Origin: Shinella zoogloeoides
GTDB taxonomy: Bacteria; Pseudomonadota; Alphaproteobacteria; Rhizobiales; Rhizobiaceae
Direction: 5' to 3'
NCBI RefSeq assembly: GCF_033705735.1
Contig: NZ_CP131130.1
Span: 2,297,001 to 2,361,000 of the forward strand
Length of the DNA: 64,000 nt
Numbering within the stretch: the stretch's first letter is position 1; each line of letters starts with the position of its first letter. Below, piece by piece: positions 29,215-36,929 of the stretch. The position numbers and the translations under genes were made by a program. The notes under the pieces are model-generated. The model did not search any database. It was not told the DNA's origin and was given only the letters and a program-made list of their open reading frames with translations.

Positions 29215-29322
29215 GCGCGAATGTCGGGTTTGGGAGGGCCGGCCAGACGCAGCAGCGGCTGGCTCCTCCGGAGGCAGCCGCCAGACCGCAGACAAGATCC
29301 ATAAGCCGTTGGAAAACGATGG

Positions 29323-29345
29323 ATCCTCGGCTCAAGGCCGAGGAT
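29323..29345. repeat. Short palindromic intergenic repeat
   Basis: ATCCTCGGC-TCAAG-GCCGAGGAT is a perfect 9-bp inverted repeat. The form (ATCCTCGG...TCAAG...CCGAGGAT, followed by GACGGCAG) is a common dispersed palindrome in alphaproteobacterial intergenic DNA, recognised from memory. Confidence 0.6.
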
Positions 29346-29381
29346 GACGGCAGTGGGTGGGAAAATAAGGCTCAACAAGCA

Positions 29382-29413
29382 AACGCGGCCGGCTCCCTGG
29401 GAGCGGCCGCGTT
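29382..29413 (-). terminator. Terminator of the single-domain response regulator gene
   Basis: AACGCGGCCGGCTCC and GGAGCGGCCGCGTT form a long stem with one bulged base, 24 bp after the response-regulator stop in the minus direction. The stem ends in an AAC/GTT base and there is no long T run. Confidence 0.7.
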
Positions 29414-29436
29414 TTCGTTCAGCTATGGAAATCTCT

Positions 29437-29799
29437 TCAGGCGGCGATCGAAAGATTGCCGAAGACCTGGGTCAGGATCTTCCGGTCGAACGGCTTCAGC
29501 AGGAAGTCGTCGGCGCCGGCGCGCTTGCCCATCATCATCTTCTTGAGGTCGGCCTCGACCACGCAATAATAGATGCGCACGGACTTGCCCTGCGGCAGGT
29601 TGCGCACGTTGCTGATCAGCTCGAGCGCGCCGTCCATGGTGGAATCGACGATCAGGATGTTGGGCAGTTCGGCTTCGCAGCGCACCAGCGCCTCAAGCGA
29701 GCTCGAGGCTTCCAGCACGAGGAAATCGAAACCGGAAAGAATACGCTTGCCGACCTTACGGACGACATCGGAACCGTCGGCGATCATCAACCGCTGCAT
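29437..29799 (-). CDS. Single-domain response regulator with incomplete acidic pocket
   Basis: The 120-residue protein is a lone CheY-like receiver: phospho-acceptor D52 in LIVDSTMDG and the conserved lysine K102 in LLKPFDRK. The acidic pair is reduced to one residue (IADGSD, D8 followed by glycine) and the Thr/Ser switch position falls in IYYCVVEAD, apparently a cysteine. It is therefore atypical and may act partly without phosphate. It lies between ctrA and chpT, so a role in the CckA-ChpT-CtrA relay or in motility is plausible. I do not recognise it as CpdR or DivK, which have full acidic pairs. Confidence 0.85.
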   Translation of the reverse strand: MQRLMIADGSDVVRKVGKRILSGFDFLVLEASSSLEALVRCEAELPNILIVDSTMDGALELISNVRNLPQGKSVRIYYCVVEADLKKMMMGKRAGADDFLLKPFDRKILTQVFGNLSIAA

Positions 29800-29879
29800 T
29801 AGCTGCTCCTAGGTCTCCCGCTCGCAGAGCGGGAACGATACAGGATGCAACTCTACCGGCACCTGGCAAACAAAGCGTT

Positions 29880-29907
29880 AGCGGCCATGGTTAACGAACC
29901 ATGGCCG
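29880..29907 (-). terminator. Hairpin after chpT containing a TTAACCAT box
   Basis: GCGGCCATGGTT-AACG-AACCATGGCCGC is a perfect 12-bp stem with a 4-nt loop, about 9 bp past the chpT stop, followed in the minus direction by CTTTGTTT. The same bases contain TTAACCAT (minus strand 29893-29886), the CtrA half-site. Confidence 0.75.
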
Positions 29908-29915
29908 CCCACCGA

Positions 29916-30569
29916 TCATTCCGATGCCGCAACCATGCGGGCGGAGAAGACGATCTCTTCGGGATGCACCGTCACGTCGAGCTCCATTCCCGCCTCGTCG
30001 GCGAGCAGAACCGTGTAGTAGGGCTGGATGGAATGCGCGTCGACCGCCTCTTCCGGCGTGCCGGAAAGGATTTCCATGAACTTCGGCGGCACGCGCAGCA
30101 TGCGGCCCTTCACGGCGAGCTTGAACACCGCGTCGAATTCCGGGTTTTCCAGCGTCACGTCGATCGAGCCGCCGCGCGGGATCGCGCCATAGGCGATGAG
30201 GAACAGGTTGAGCAGCAGCTTGACCCGGTTCTTCGCGACGATGGCGCGGGGCCCCGTCCAGGTGATCTCCGTCTTCTTCTCGGCCGCCGCGAAGTCGCGC
30301 GCCGCCTTTTCCGCCTCGCCCGTATCGATCGAGGCGCCGACCGAGCCGGACGCGCCGAAGGCGAGGCGCGCGAATTTCAGGCGCACGGAGGCGTTGAGGG
30401 CGCTGGCGCGGATGAGATCCATCGCCTCGGCGTCGGCACCGCCCTCGTCGAGCAGTTCCAGGCCATTGTTGATCGCTCCGACGGGCGAGATGACGTCATG
30501 GCAGACGCGGCTGCACAGAAGCGCTGCCAGATCGGGACCGGTCAGCGTAAGGTTCGGATTTTTCGCCAT
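29916..30569 (-). CDS. chpT: Histidine phosphotransferase ChpT
   Basis: The 217-residue cytosolic protein matches ChpT: the phospho-accepting H24 in CSRVCHDVISPVGAINNGLEL on the first helix of the dimerisation bundle, then a degenerate kinase-like ATPase fold (NRVKLLLNLFLIAYGAIPRGG, AVKGRMLRVPP, and QPYYTVLLADEAGMELD) that does not bind ATP in known ChpTs. It receives phosphate from the CckA receiver and passes it to CtrA and CpdR. Its presence beside ctrA and sciP makes this a compact CtrA control locus. Confidence 0.94.
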   Translation of the reverse strand: MAKNPNLTLTGPDLAALLCSRVCHDVISPVGAINNGLELLDEGGADAEAMDLIRASALNASVRLKFARLAFGASGSVGASIDTGEAEKAARDFAAAEKKTEITWTGPRAIVAKNRVKLLLNLFLIAYGAIPRGGSIDVTLENPEFDAVFKLAVKGRMLRVPPKFMEILSGTPEEAVDAHSIQPYYTVLLADEAGMELDVTVHPEEIVFSARMVAASE

Positions 30570-30786
30570 AAATTTCTCCCAGATCCACGCATTCGTTCAT
30601 CGCGGGCCGCCCATTGCGGGCACACGCGGGGACATTCCGCGCGACGCATAGCACGCCGGAATTGCGCGAGGCGTGCTCGATTTCAAGACAGCCATAATGA
30701 CACCACATTTGGTAAACCGATTGTTAAGATCATCGGGTCAAATTGCTGATGGAACGGGGCCGGGACATGAAGGAAGGCGGACGGAC

Positions 30787-31365
30787 ATGGCTATTTCACA
30801 TCTGGTGACGAAGGTATTGGGGCTCGCCGCAGCGGCGTGCATGACCCTCTTCTTCGCCTTGCCGGCGGCTGCGCAGCAGAGCAACCAGTATACCATGCAG
30901 GAGATCGTCGACACCGGTCACAGCTTCTTCGGCGAGACCTCCGGCGGCCTTGCCAAGCTGGTGGAACGCGCCTTCGAATCCTACGGCCTGCCGAACGGCT
31001 ACATTCTCGGCCAGGAAGGGTCCGGCGCCTTCGTTGCCGGCCTGACCTATGGCGAAGGCACGCTCAACACCAAGAATGCCGGCCAGCACTCCGTCTTCTG
31101 GCAGGGTCCCTCGCTCGGCCTCGACTGGGGTGGCCAGGGCAGCCGCACCATGATGCTCGTCTACAACCTGCCGAATGTCGATTCGCTGTACGATCGCTTT
31201 GGTGGCGTCTCCGGCTCGGCCTATATCATTGCCGGCCTCGGCATGCAGGTCAACGTCAACCGCGACATCGTGCTCGTGCCGATCCGCACCGGCGTCGGCG
31301 CCCGGCTCGGCATCAACGCCGGCTATCTGAAGCTGACGCGCCAGCCCACCTGGAATCCTTTCTGA
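30787..31365 (+). CDS. eipA: Periplasmic envelope-integrity protein, DUF1134 (EipA family)
   Basis: Start at ATG 30787 after AAGGAAGG, giving 192 residues with a Sec signal (LGLAAAACMTLFFALPAAAQQ). The mature part is one DUF1134 domain: MQEIVDTGHSFFGETSGGLAKLVERAF, then YGEGTLNTKNAG, WQGPSLGLDWGGQGSRTMMLVYN and the C-terminal VGARLGINAGYLKLT. In Brucella this family is EipA, a small periplasmic barrel needed for envelope integrity and transcribed under CtrA control. Its place next to chpT fits that link. The 218-bp gap to chpT has no perfect TTAACCAT; TTGGTAAACC and ATTGTTAAG are only weak matches. Confidence 0.92.
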   Translation: MAISHLVTKVLGLAAAACMTLFFALPAAAQQSNQYTMQEIVDTGHSFFGETSGGLAKLVERAFESYGLPNGYILGQEGSGAFVAGLTYGEGTLNTKNAGQHSVFWQGPSLGLDWGGQGSRTMMLVYNLPNVDSLYDRFGGVSGSAYIIAGLGMQVNVNRDIVLVPIRTGVGARLGINAGYLKLTRQPTWNPF

Positions 31366-31504
31366 CACGAATGAAGCCGACGCCTCGTCCGTCACGCAAA
31401 AGCAGGCCGATTTCGCGGGAACGCCCCCTGTGCAAGCTCGAACGAGCCGCTATAGTGCGCTCGTTCGAGACCCGTTTTGGGCCATGTTTGGAACGAGTGG
31501 ATCC

Positions 31505-32659
31505 GTGATCGAGTACGCCCTCCTCTTCGCACTCGGCTTTCTCGCCGCCACGCTGGCCGGCCTTCTCGTCGCCCCGGCGATCCAGAAGCGTGTCGTCAGG
31601 TTCACCGAACAGCGCATGCTCGCCACCATGCCGCTCAGCCCGCAGGAAGTGCGCGCGCAGAAGGACATGGCGCGCGCCGCCTTCGCCGCCGAAAACGCCC
31701 GCCTCGCCCAGGATGTCCGCCGCGCGCGCGAGAAGCACACGCTGGAAATGGTCCGCACCGAGAAGCTGATCGCCGAGGCCGGTGCGATCAGTACGGAAAA
31801 TGCCGAACTTCACGCCCAGATCGCCGACATGAACATCGAGGCCGGCGACCGGCGCTCGGCGCTCCGGCGCGAGGAAATGAAGAGCGAGCAATTGAGAAAC
31901 GCCCTCGTCGGCGCCGATCGCGAGATACGCGCGCGCGCGGCGGATATCGAAAAGCTCGAAGGCACGATCGGCCGCCTGCGCGCCGACCTCGACAACATGA
32001 AGATCGACCTTGCCGCGCGCGACACGGTGATGGAAAACCTCCAGAGCCGCATCGGCAACCTGAAGGACGAGCGCGACAAGCTGCGCGAAGATATCAAGGC
32101 ATCCATCGAGAAGGCGAAGGCGCTCGAAATCCGGCTTTCGCGCGAGGAAGGCCGCGCCCGCCAGCTCGAGACGAAACTGACGCGGGAACTGGCCGGCAGC
32201 GCCGACAAGGACAATGCGATCGAGCGGCGCATCGCGGAGATCGGCCGCCTGCGCGAGAAGGTGAAGACTTTGACGGCAGAAAGCAAGGAAGCGGCGAAGG
32301 CCAGCCACGCCACCGGCCTCTCCCGCAACATCGCGGCAAGCCGCATTTCCAACCGCCGCGCCGAGAAGGTGCTTCAGCCCGTCCCGCCGATCGACATCGT
32401 CGCGCTGGAGGAGGATGCCCGTAACCAGAGCACCGCGCTCACGGAACGGCTGCTAGCGGCCAGGACCGATGCGAACGACGCCGCGTTGCGCGAGGAGATG
32501 GCCGACCTCGCCAGCAAGATGATCGTGCTGACCGCCACGCGCGAAGGCGCAAGCTCCCCCGTCCACGACCTCATCGCGACCATCGAGCCCGATCTCGAAG
32601 GCGACGACCAGAGCCTCGCCCGCCGGGCGCGCGAGCGCATGGGCCACGACGAGAGCTGA
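31505..32659 (+). CDS. Membrane-anchored coiled-coil protein, unknown function
   Basis: I place the start at GTG 31505, directly ahead of IEYALLFALGFLAATLAGLLVAP, because rhizobial relatives start here; ATG 31484 is the alternative. The 384-residue product has one N-terminal transmembrane segment (residues 2-24), then a short conserved segment (MPLSPQEVRAQKDMARAAFAAENARL) and about 200 residues of heptad coiled coil (residues 60-290). The basic stretch SRNIAASRISNRRAEKV and a less ordered tail with helices follow. I recognise it only as a conserved rhizobial protein of unknown function; the form suggests a cytoplasmic rod tethered to the membrane. Confidence 0.8.
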   Translation: MIEYALLFALGFLAATLAGLLVAPAIQKRVVRFTEQRMLATMPLSPQEVRAQKDMARAAFAAENARLAQDVRRAREKHTLEMVRTEKLIAEAGAISTENAELHAQIADMNIEAGDRRSALRREEMKSEQLRNALVGADREIRARAADIEKLEGTIGRLRADLDNMKIDLAARDTVMENLQSRIGNLKDERDKLREDIKASIEKAKALEIRLSREEGRARQLETKLTRELAGSADKDNAIERRIAEIGRLREKVKTLTAESKEAAKASHATGLSRNIAASRISNRRAEKVLQPVPPIDIVALEEDARNQSTALTERLLAARTDANDAALREEMADLASKMIVLTATREGASSPVHDLIATIEPDLEGDDQSLARRARERMGHDES

Positions 32660-32777
32660 CCGCAGGCGGGCCGAGTCGGAAGCGGAGTGGCCTCGCGAAA
32701 CAGCACCGGATTGTCGCCGGTGCCTTTTCTGCGTAGCATTCCCCACGCCCTTCCAGCGCTTTTGAGGAGTCCCGCGG

Positions 32778-33308
32778 ATGGCGAAGCTCGTATTCGCTCT
32801 GAACCAGTCCCTGGACGGCTATGTCGACCACACGGCATTTGCGCCGGAGCCGGCGGTGTTTCTTCATTTCATCGATGACGTACGCGGCCTCACCGGCATG
32901 ATTTACGGCCGACGGATGTACGACGTGGTGCGCTATTGGGACGACGACCGTCCGGAATGGGGCGAGGCGGAGCGCGACTATGCGGCGGCATGGCGCAGCC
33001 GGCCGAAATGGGTCGTGTCGCGCTCGCTCAAATCCGTCGGCCCGAACGCCACGCTTCTTGCCGAAGACATCGAAGCGCCGATACGGCAACTGAAGGCCGA
33101 CCGCGACGGAGAGATCGAGGTTGCCGGACCCGAACTGGCGAAAAGCCTGACCGATCTCGGCCTCGTCGACGAGTACCGGCTGTATCTCCACCCCGTCGTG
33201 GTCGGCCACGGCAAGCCGTTCTTCGCCGGCCCGCGCCCGCCGCTGCGCCTCGTGGCGAGCGACCGCATCGGCGAGAATGTGATCCGGCTGACCTATCGTC
33301 CCGCCTGA
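32778..33308 (+). CDS. Dihydrofolate reductase-family protein (RibD C-terminal type)
   Basis: The 176-residue protein is preceded by GAGGAG and has the fold of the RibD C-terminal/YyaP group: MAKLVFALNQSLDGYVDH, GLTGMIYGRRMYDVVRYWDDD, KWVVSRSLKSVG, GEIEVAGPELAKSLTDLGLVDEY and YLHPVVVGHGKPFF. Members bind NADPH, but most lack a known substrate; true folate reduction is unlikely. It stands alone and a palindromic repeat follows directly. Confidence 0.9.
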   Translation: MAKLVFALNQSLDGYVDHTAFAPEPAVFLHFIDDVRGLTGMIYGRRMYDVVRYWDDDRPEWGEAERDYAAAWRSRPKWVVSRSLKSVGPNATLLAEDIEAPIRQLKADRDGEIEVAGPELAKSLTDLGLVDEYRLYLHPVVVGHGKPFFAGPRPPLRLVASDRIGENVIRLTYRPA

Positions 33309-33309
33309 A

Positions 33310-33408
33310 GCAATTCCAGCAAAAGTGCGAAGCGGTTTTGCGTCCGGGATTGCGTAGAAATAAAGAGTTGGAACGTTTTCGCGATTCGAAGAAAGCGAAA
33401 ATGCTCTA
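33310..33408. repeat. Rhizobial mosaic intergenic repeat with two palindromes
   Basis: A 99-bp element made of two palindromes: GCAATTCC...GGGATTGC enclosing GCAAAA...TTTTGC (33310-33353), then AGTTGGAACGTTTTCGC against GCGAAAATGCTCTAACT (33366-33412). I recognise it from memory as a repeat present in many copies in Rhizobium-type genomes (RIME-like); the exact family name is uncertain. Its right end supplies the stop codon of the minus-strand rRNA/tRNA methyltransferase gene. Confidence 0.7.
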
Positions 33409-34236
33409 ACTCACCCGGCCCATCGTCAGGGCGATCTGGTAGAGCGCGATGCCGCTTGCCGTCGCGACATTGAGGCTGTCGAGGCCGGGACGTTGCGGGA
33501 TGCGGGCGGTGCGGAACGAGGAAAGGATGCTGTCCGGCAGCCCCTCGCCTTCCGTCCCCAGCACGAGCGCGATCCGGCACGCGGCGGGGATGGCGGCCAC
33601 TGGTACCTCGCCGCGCGGCGAAAGCCCCCAGATCTCGAAGCCCGCCTCAAAAAGCCCGCGCAGCATGGCCTCGGCGGCAAGGCCGCGCGCGAAGGGCACC
33701 GTCAGCACGGAGCCGACGGAGACGCGGATCGCCTTGCGGTAGAGCGGATCGCAGGACGTCTCGTCGAGGAAGACCGCATCCGCGCCGAAGGCGGCGGCGT
33801 TGCGGAAGATCGAGCCGACATTGTCATGATTGGAAAGGCCGCAGCCGGCCAGGACGAGGCTCGCCGCCGGCAGCCGGCCGAGCAGCGAGGCGCCGATGTC
33901 CGCAGCCGGCTTGCGGCCGAGCGCCAGCACGCCGCGATGCATGTTGAAACCGGCGATCGCATCGAAGACCGGCTGCGCGGCGACATAGACCGGCACGCTT
34001 TCGGGAAAGGCGTCGAGCACCTCGCCAAGCCGGGCCAGCCGGTTTTCGAGAAGCAGGATGGCTTCGGCCGCAAAGCCGTTGCCTCGTGCTGCGCCCTGCC
34101 CGAGCATGCGCAGCACCACGGTGCCTTCGGCAATGAAAAGCCCGTCGCGGCCCGTCAGGTCCCGCTCGCGGATCGAGACGAAGCCGGCAATGCGCGGATC
34201 GCCGGGATCGTATATGCGGATCGGCGCGGCGGCCAT
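33406..34236 (-). CDS. SpoU/TrmH-family RNA methyltransferase
   Basis: The 276-residue protein has the three SPOUT motifs: NHDNVGSIFRNAAAFGADAVF (motif 1), RIALVLGTEGEGLPDSIL (motif 2) and the SAM-binding knot IPQRPGLDSLNVATASGIALY (motif 3). The N-terminal ~100 residues are the substrate-binding domain of 2'-O-ribose methyltransferases (GLFIAEGTVVLRMLG). The target, an rRNA or tRNA ribose, is not readable. The stop codon TAG lies inside a rhizobial repeat, so the last residues (GRVS) may have been set by repeat insertion. Confidence 0.93.
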   Translation of the reverse strand: MAAAPIRIYDPGDPRIAGFVSIRERDLTGRDGLFIAEGTVVLRMLGQGAARGNGFAAEAILLLENRLARLGEVLDAFPESVPVYVAAQPVFDAIAGFNMHRGVLALGRKPAADIGASLLGRLPAASLVLAGCGLSNHDNVGSIFRNAAAFGADAVFLDETSCDPLYRKAIRVSVGSVLTVPFARGLAAEAMLRGLFEAGFEIWGLSPRGEVPVAAIPAACRIALVLGTEGEGLPDSILSSFRTARIPQRPGLDSLNVATASGIALYQIALTMGRVS

Positions 34237-34242
34237 GCCGGA

Positions 34243-34632
34243 TCAGTTGCCCGCAATGTCGATTTCGGCGACGACGCGGCCGGCGGCGATGTCGAAGAGG
34301 AAAGCCTTGCGCGCGCCATCGGCCATCGCGCCGTAGAACAGGATCTGCCCGGCTGACTGCGACACGGCCGAAACGGCGAAACCGGCCGGCAGCGTCGCGG
34401 TCGCCTTGACCGGCGCGTCGCTCGGCACCGAAAGGCCGCCCGAGGTCGCCACCGCTTCTGGCTTGCCATCCCGGTTGCTGATCTTATAGACAATGGCCGC
34501 GAGCACCGCCATGAACATCAGAAGCATGATGCCGCCCGAAACGAGTTGCAGGCGCATCATCTTGCGGCGCACATTCTCCATGACCGGGTCGAGCGGCTTG
34601 TCTTCCTGATCGTCGTTTTCGATATTGGACAT
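34243..34632 (-). CDS. Small membrane protein, unknown function
   Basis: Start at ATG 34632 (MSNIENDDQEDKPLDP), giving 129 residues. An acidic N-terminal tail is followed by RRKMMRLQ, one transmembrane segment of about 20 residues (LVSGGIMLLMFMAVLAAIVY, residues ~30-50) and a small beta-rich outside domain (LPAGFAVSAVSQSAGQILFYG, then RVVAEIDIAGN). I do not recognise a named family, but the same protein is usually found next to rluD in Rhizobiales. It lies 6 bp after the methyltransferase start on the same strand and is divergent from rluD by 37 bp. Confidence 0.75.
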   Translation of the reverse strand: MSNIENDDQEDKPLDPVMENVRRKMMRLQLVSGGIMLLMFMAVLAAIVYKISNRDGKPEAVATSGGLSVPSDAPVKATATLPAGFAVSAVSQSAGQILFYGAMADGARKAFLFDIAAGRVVAEIDIAGN

Positions 34633-34669
34633 GTCGGGCGCCCTTCCGGCAATCAGCATAAGTGAAACG

Positions 34670-35704
34670 ATGACCGACCCCTTTAAAGAAGCCGAGGCCA
34701 CAAGAAAAGTCCTGACCGCGCCGGAAGATGCGGAAGGACGCATCGACGCATGGCTGGCCGCCACGCTTGCCGGCGACTATTCGCGCAGCCGCATCAAGGC
34801 GCTGATCGAGGAAGGCGCCGCCATCGTCAACGGCGCGGTGATGACCGAGCCGAAGCGCAAGGTGCATCCTGGCGACGTGATCGAGTTCACCATGCCCGCC
34901 CCGCGCGATCCCGAGCCGAAGGGCGAGGACATCCCGCTCGACGTGCTCTACGAGGACGACGACCTGATCGTGCTCGTCAAGCCGGCCGGCCTCGTCGTGC
35001 ACCCCGCCGTCGGCAACTGGACGGGCACGCTGGTCAATGCCCTCATCCACCATTGCGGGGCGAGCCTTTCCGGCATCGGCGGCGTGCGCCGCCCCGGCAT
35101 CGTGCACCGGCTGGACAAGGAGACGAGCGGGGTCATGGTCGTCGCCAAGAACGACGCGGCCCACCGCCATCTCTCCGACCAGTTCGCCGACCACGGCCGC
35201 ACCGGCCCGCTGGAACGCGCCTACCAGGCCATCGTCTGGGGCCGCCCGCGCCAGATCAAGGGCACGATCGACGCCCCGCTCGGTCGCGGCGCCGACCGCA
35301 CCAAGCGCGCGGTCAAGCGCGAGGATGCGGACGACGCCCGCGAGGCGATCACCCATTACGAGGTGGTGGAGCGCTACGGCGAGACCGAGGACGGCACGAG
35401 CCTCGCCTCGCTGGTCGAGTGCCACCTGGAGACCGGCCGCACGCACCAGATCCGCGTGCACATGGCCCATATCGGCCATCCGCTGATCGGCGATCCGGAA
35501 TATGGCGCGGCCTTCCGCACCAAGGCGAACCGCCTGCCGGACGAGGCGCGAAAGATCGTCAACGGCTTCCGCCGCCAGGCGCTGCATGCCTTCCTCCTCC
35601 AGTTCGAGCATCCCTCGACCGGCGAGACCATGCATTTCGAGGCGCCCCCGCCGGCGGACATGGAACGGCTGATCGACGCCTTGCGCAGCATGGAAGAGGC
35701 GTAA
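34670..35704 (+). CDS. rluD: 23S rRNA pseudouridine synthase, RluD family
   Basis: Start at ATG 34670 (MTDPFKEAEATRK), giving 344 residues. An N-terminal S4 RNA-binding domain (RIDAWLAATLAGDYSRSRIKALIEEG) is followed by the RluA-type synthase with the catalytic aspartate in VHRLDKETSGVMVVAKN, the conserved LVKPAGLVVHP, and TGRTHQIRVHMAHIGHPLIGDPEYG. RluD-type enzymes make pseudouridines in helix 69 of 23S rRNA. A perfect hairpin at 35770-35789 may end the transcript ahead of rpoH. Confidence 0.93.
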   Translation: MTDPFKEAEATRKVLTAPEDAEGRIDAWLAATLAGDYSRSRIKALIEEGAAIVNGAVMTEPKRKVHPGDVIEFTMPAPRDPEPKGEDIPLDVLYEDDDLIVLVKPAGLVVHPAVGNWTGTLVNALIHHCGASLSGIGGVRRPGIVHRLDKETSGVMVVAKNDAAHRHLSDQFADHGRTGPLERAYQAIVWGRPRQIKGTIDAPLGRGADRTKRAVKREDADDAREAITHYEVVERYGETEDGTSLASLVECHLETGRTHQIRVHMAHIGHPLIGDPEYGAAFRTKANRLPDEARKIVNGFRRQALHAFLLQFEHPSTGETMHFEAPPPADMERLIDALRSMEEA

Positions 35705-35769
35705 ACCCCTTGATTTCCGGGCGGCGGACCCCATCTTGGGGATGTGCCATAAATTCCTTTCCGCCGCCG

Positions 35770-35789
35770 CCTTCACGCAGCCGTGAAGG
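35770..35789 (+). terminator. Hairpin between rluD and rpoH
   Basis: CCTTCACG-CAGC-CGTGAAGG is a perfect 8-bp stem about 66 bp after rluD. No T run follows, so termination is uncertain. Confidence 0.4.
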
Positions 35790-35799
35790 CGCGCGCAAT

Positions 35800-35828
35800 C
35801 TTGAATCATTGTTTCGCCATACCTATCT
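35800..35828 (+). promoter_or_regulatory. rpoH promoter with overlapping sigma70-like and heat-shock-like elements
   Basis: TTGAAT (35801-35806), 17 bp, TATCTG (35824-35829) reads as a housekeeping promoter. The same bases also read as CTTG (35800-35803), 18 bp, CCTATCT (35822-35828), the form of alphaproteobacterial RpoH promoters. The start codon is about 120 bp downstream, leaving a long leader. Confidence 0.6.
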
Positions 35829-35950
35829 GTAGGATCAGTGGGGTCGCCATGACCCACGGGGAGCATGGTCGCTGACGGGGATCCGGTCTCGGGATCAAGC
35901 TCCGAACCAAGGCTTGCCGGAATGGAAGCCGTCTCAGAAAGGGGTGCTGA

Positions 35951-36856
35951 ATGGCCCGCAATACGCTGCCGTCTATCACGGCCGGAGAAGGTGGTCTCAA
36001 CCGCTATCTCGATGAAATCCGCAAGTTTCCGATGCTTGAGCCGCAGCAGGAATACATGCTCGCCAAGCGTTACCAGGAGCACGGCGACCGCAACGCCGCC
36101 CATCAGCTCGTCACGAGCCACCTTCGTCTCGTGGCCAAGATCGCCATGGGTTATCGCGGCTACGGCCTGCCAATCGGCGAAGTCGTTTCCGAGGGCAATG
36201 TCGGCCTGATGCAGGCCGTCAAGAAATTCGACCCGGAACGCGGCTTCCGCCTCGCGACCTATGCCATGTGGTGGATCAAGGCCTCGATCCAGGAATATAT
36301 CCTGCGGTCCTGGTCGCTGGTGAAGATGGGCACGACCGCCAACCAGAAGCGCCTGTTCTTCAACCTGCGCCGCATGAAGGGCAAGATCCAGGCCATCGAC
36401 GATGGCGACCTGCGCCCCGACCAGGTGAAGGAAATCGCGACCAAGCTCAAGGTCTCCGAGGACGAAGTCGTCTCGATGAACCGCCGCCTGTCCGGCGACG
36501 CCTCGCTGAACGCGCCCATCAAGGCGTCCGAAGGCGACAGCGGCCAATGGCAGGACTGGCTCGTCGACGACCACGACAGCCAGGAACAGACCCTGATCGA
36601 ACAGGACGAGCTGGAAACGCGCCGCGGCATGCTGGCCCGCGCGATGAGCGTCCTCAATGATCGCGAGCGCCGCATCTTCGAGGCCCGCCGTCTCGCCGAG
36701 GACCCGGTCACGCTGGAAGAGCTTTCCAGCGAGTTCGACATCAGCCGCGAGCGCGTGCGCCAGATCGAGGTGCGCGCCTTCGAGAAGGTGCAGGAAGCCG
36801 TGCAGAAATACGCGGCCGAACAGGCCCGCGCTGTCCGCGTCATCGAAGACGCATAA
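35951..36856 (+). CDS. rpoH: RNA polymerase heat-shock sigma factor
   Basis: The 301-residue protein is a group-3 sigma factor of the RpoH type: region 1.2/2.1 (PMLEPQQEYMLAKRYQEHGD), region 2.3-2.4 with FDPERGFRLATYAMWWIKASIQEYI, the RpoH-box region between 2 and 3 (SWSLVKMGTTANQKRLFFNLRRMK), and region 4.2 (LSSEFDISRERVRQIEVRAFEKV). It directs transcription of chaperones and proteases. Rhizobia often have two rpoH genes; this one has the length and N-terminus of RpoH1. The long leader and promoter are described separately. A strong terminator follows. Confidence 0.95.
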   Translation: MARNTLPSITAGEGGLNRYLDEIRKFPMLEPQQEYMLAKRYQEHGDRNAAHQLVTSHLRLVAKIAMGYRGYGLPIGEVVSEGNVGLMQAVKKFDPERGFRLATYAMWWIKASIQEYILRSWSLVKMGTTANQKRLFFNLRRMKGKIQAIDDGDLRPDQVKEIATKLKVSEDEVVSMNRRLSGDASLNAPIKASEGDSGQWQDWLVDDHDSQEQTLIEQDELETRRGMLARAMSVLNDRERRIFEARRLAEDPVTLEELSSEFDISRERVRQIEVRAFEKVQEAVQKYAAEQARAVRVIEDA

Positions 36857-36880
36857 GGCGAACGGCATCCCGACATGAAA

Positions 36881-36912
36881 AAGGCCCGGCAGCGATGCCG
36901 GGCCTTTCTTTT
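36881..36912. terminator. rpoH intrinsic terminator
   Basis: AAGGCCCGGC-AGCGAT-GCCGGGCCTT is a 10-bp perfect stem followed by TCTTTTT. As A bases flank the other side, it can serve the converging gene too. Confidence 0.9.
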
Positions 36913-36929
36913 TGCCTGTTGGCGGAGCC

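Noticed and set aside
34484..36868. A 794-codon minus-strand open frame across rluD and rpoH
   Set aside because: It runs opposite two clearly conserved genes and across their promoter and has no recognisable domain.
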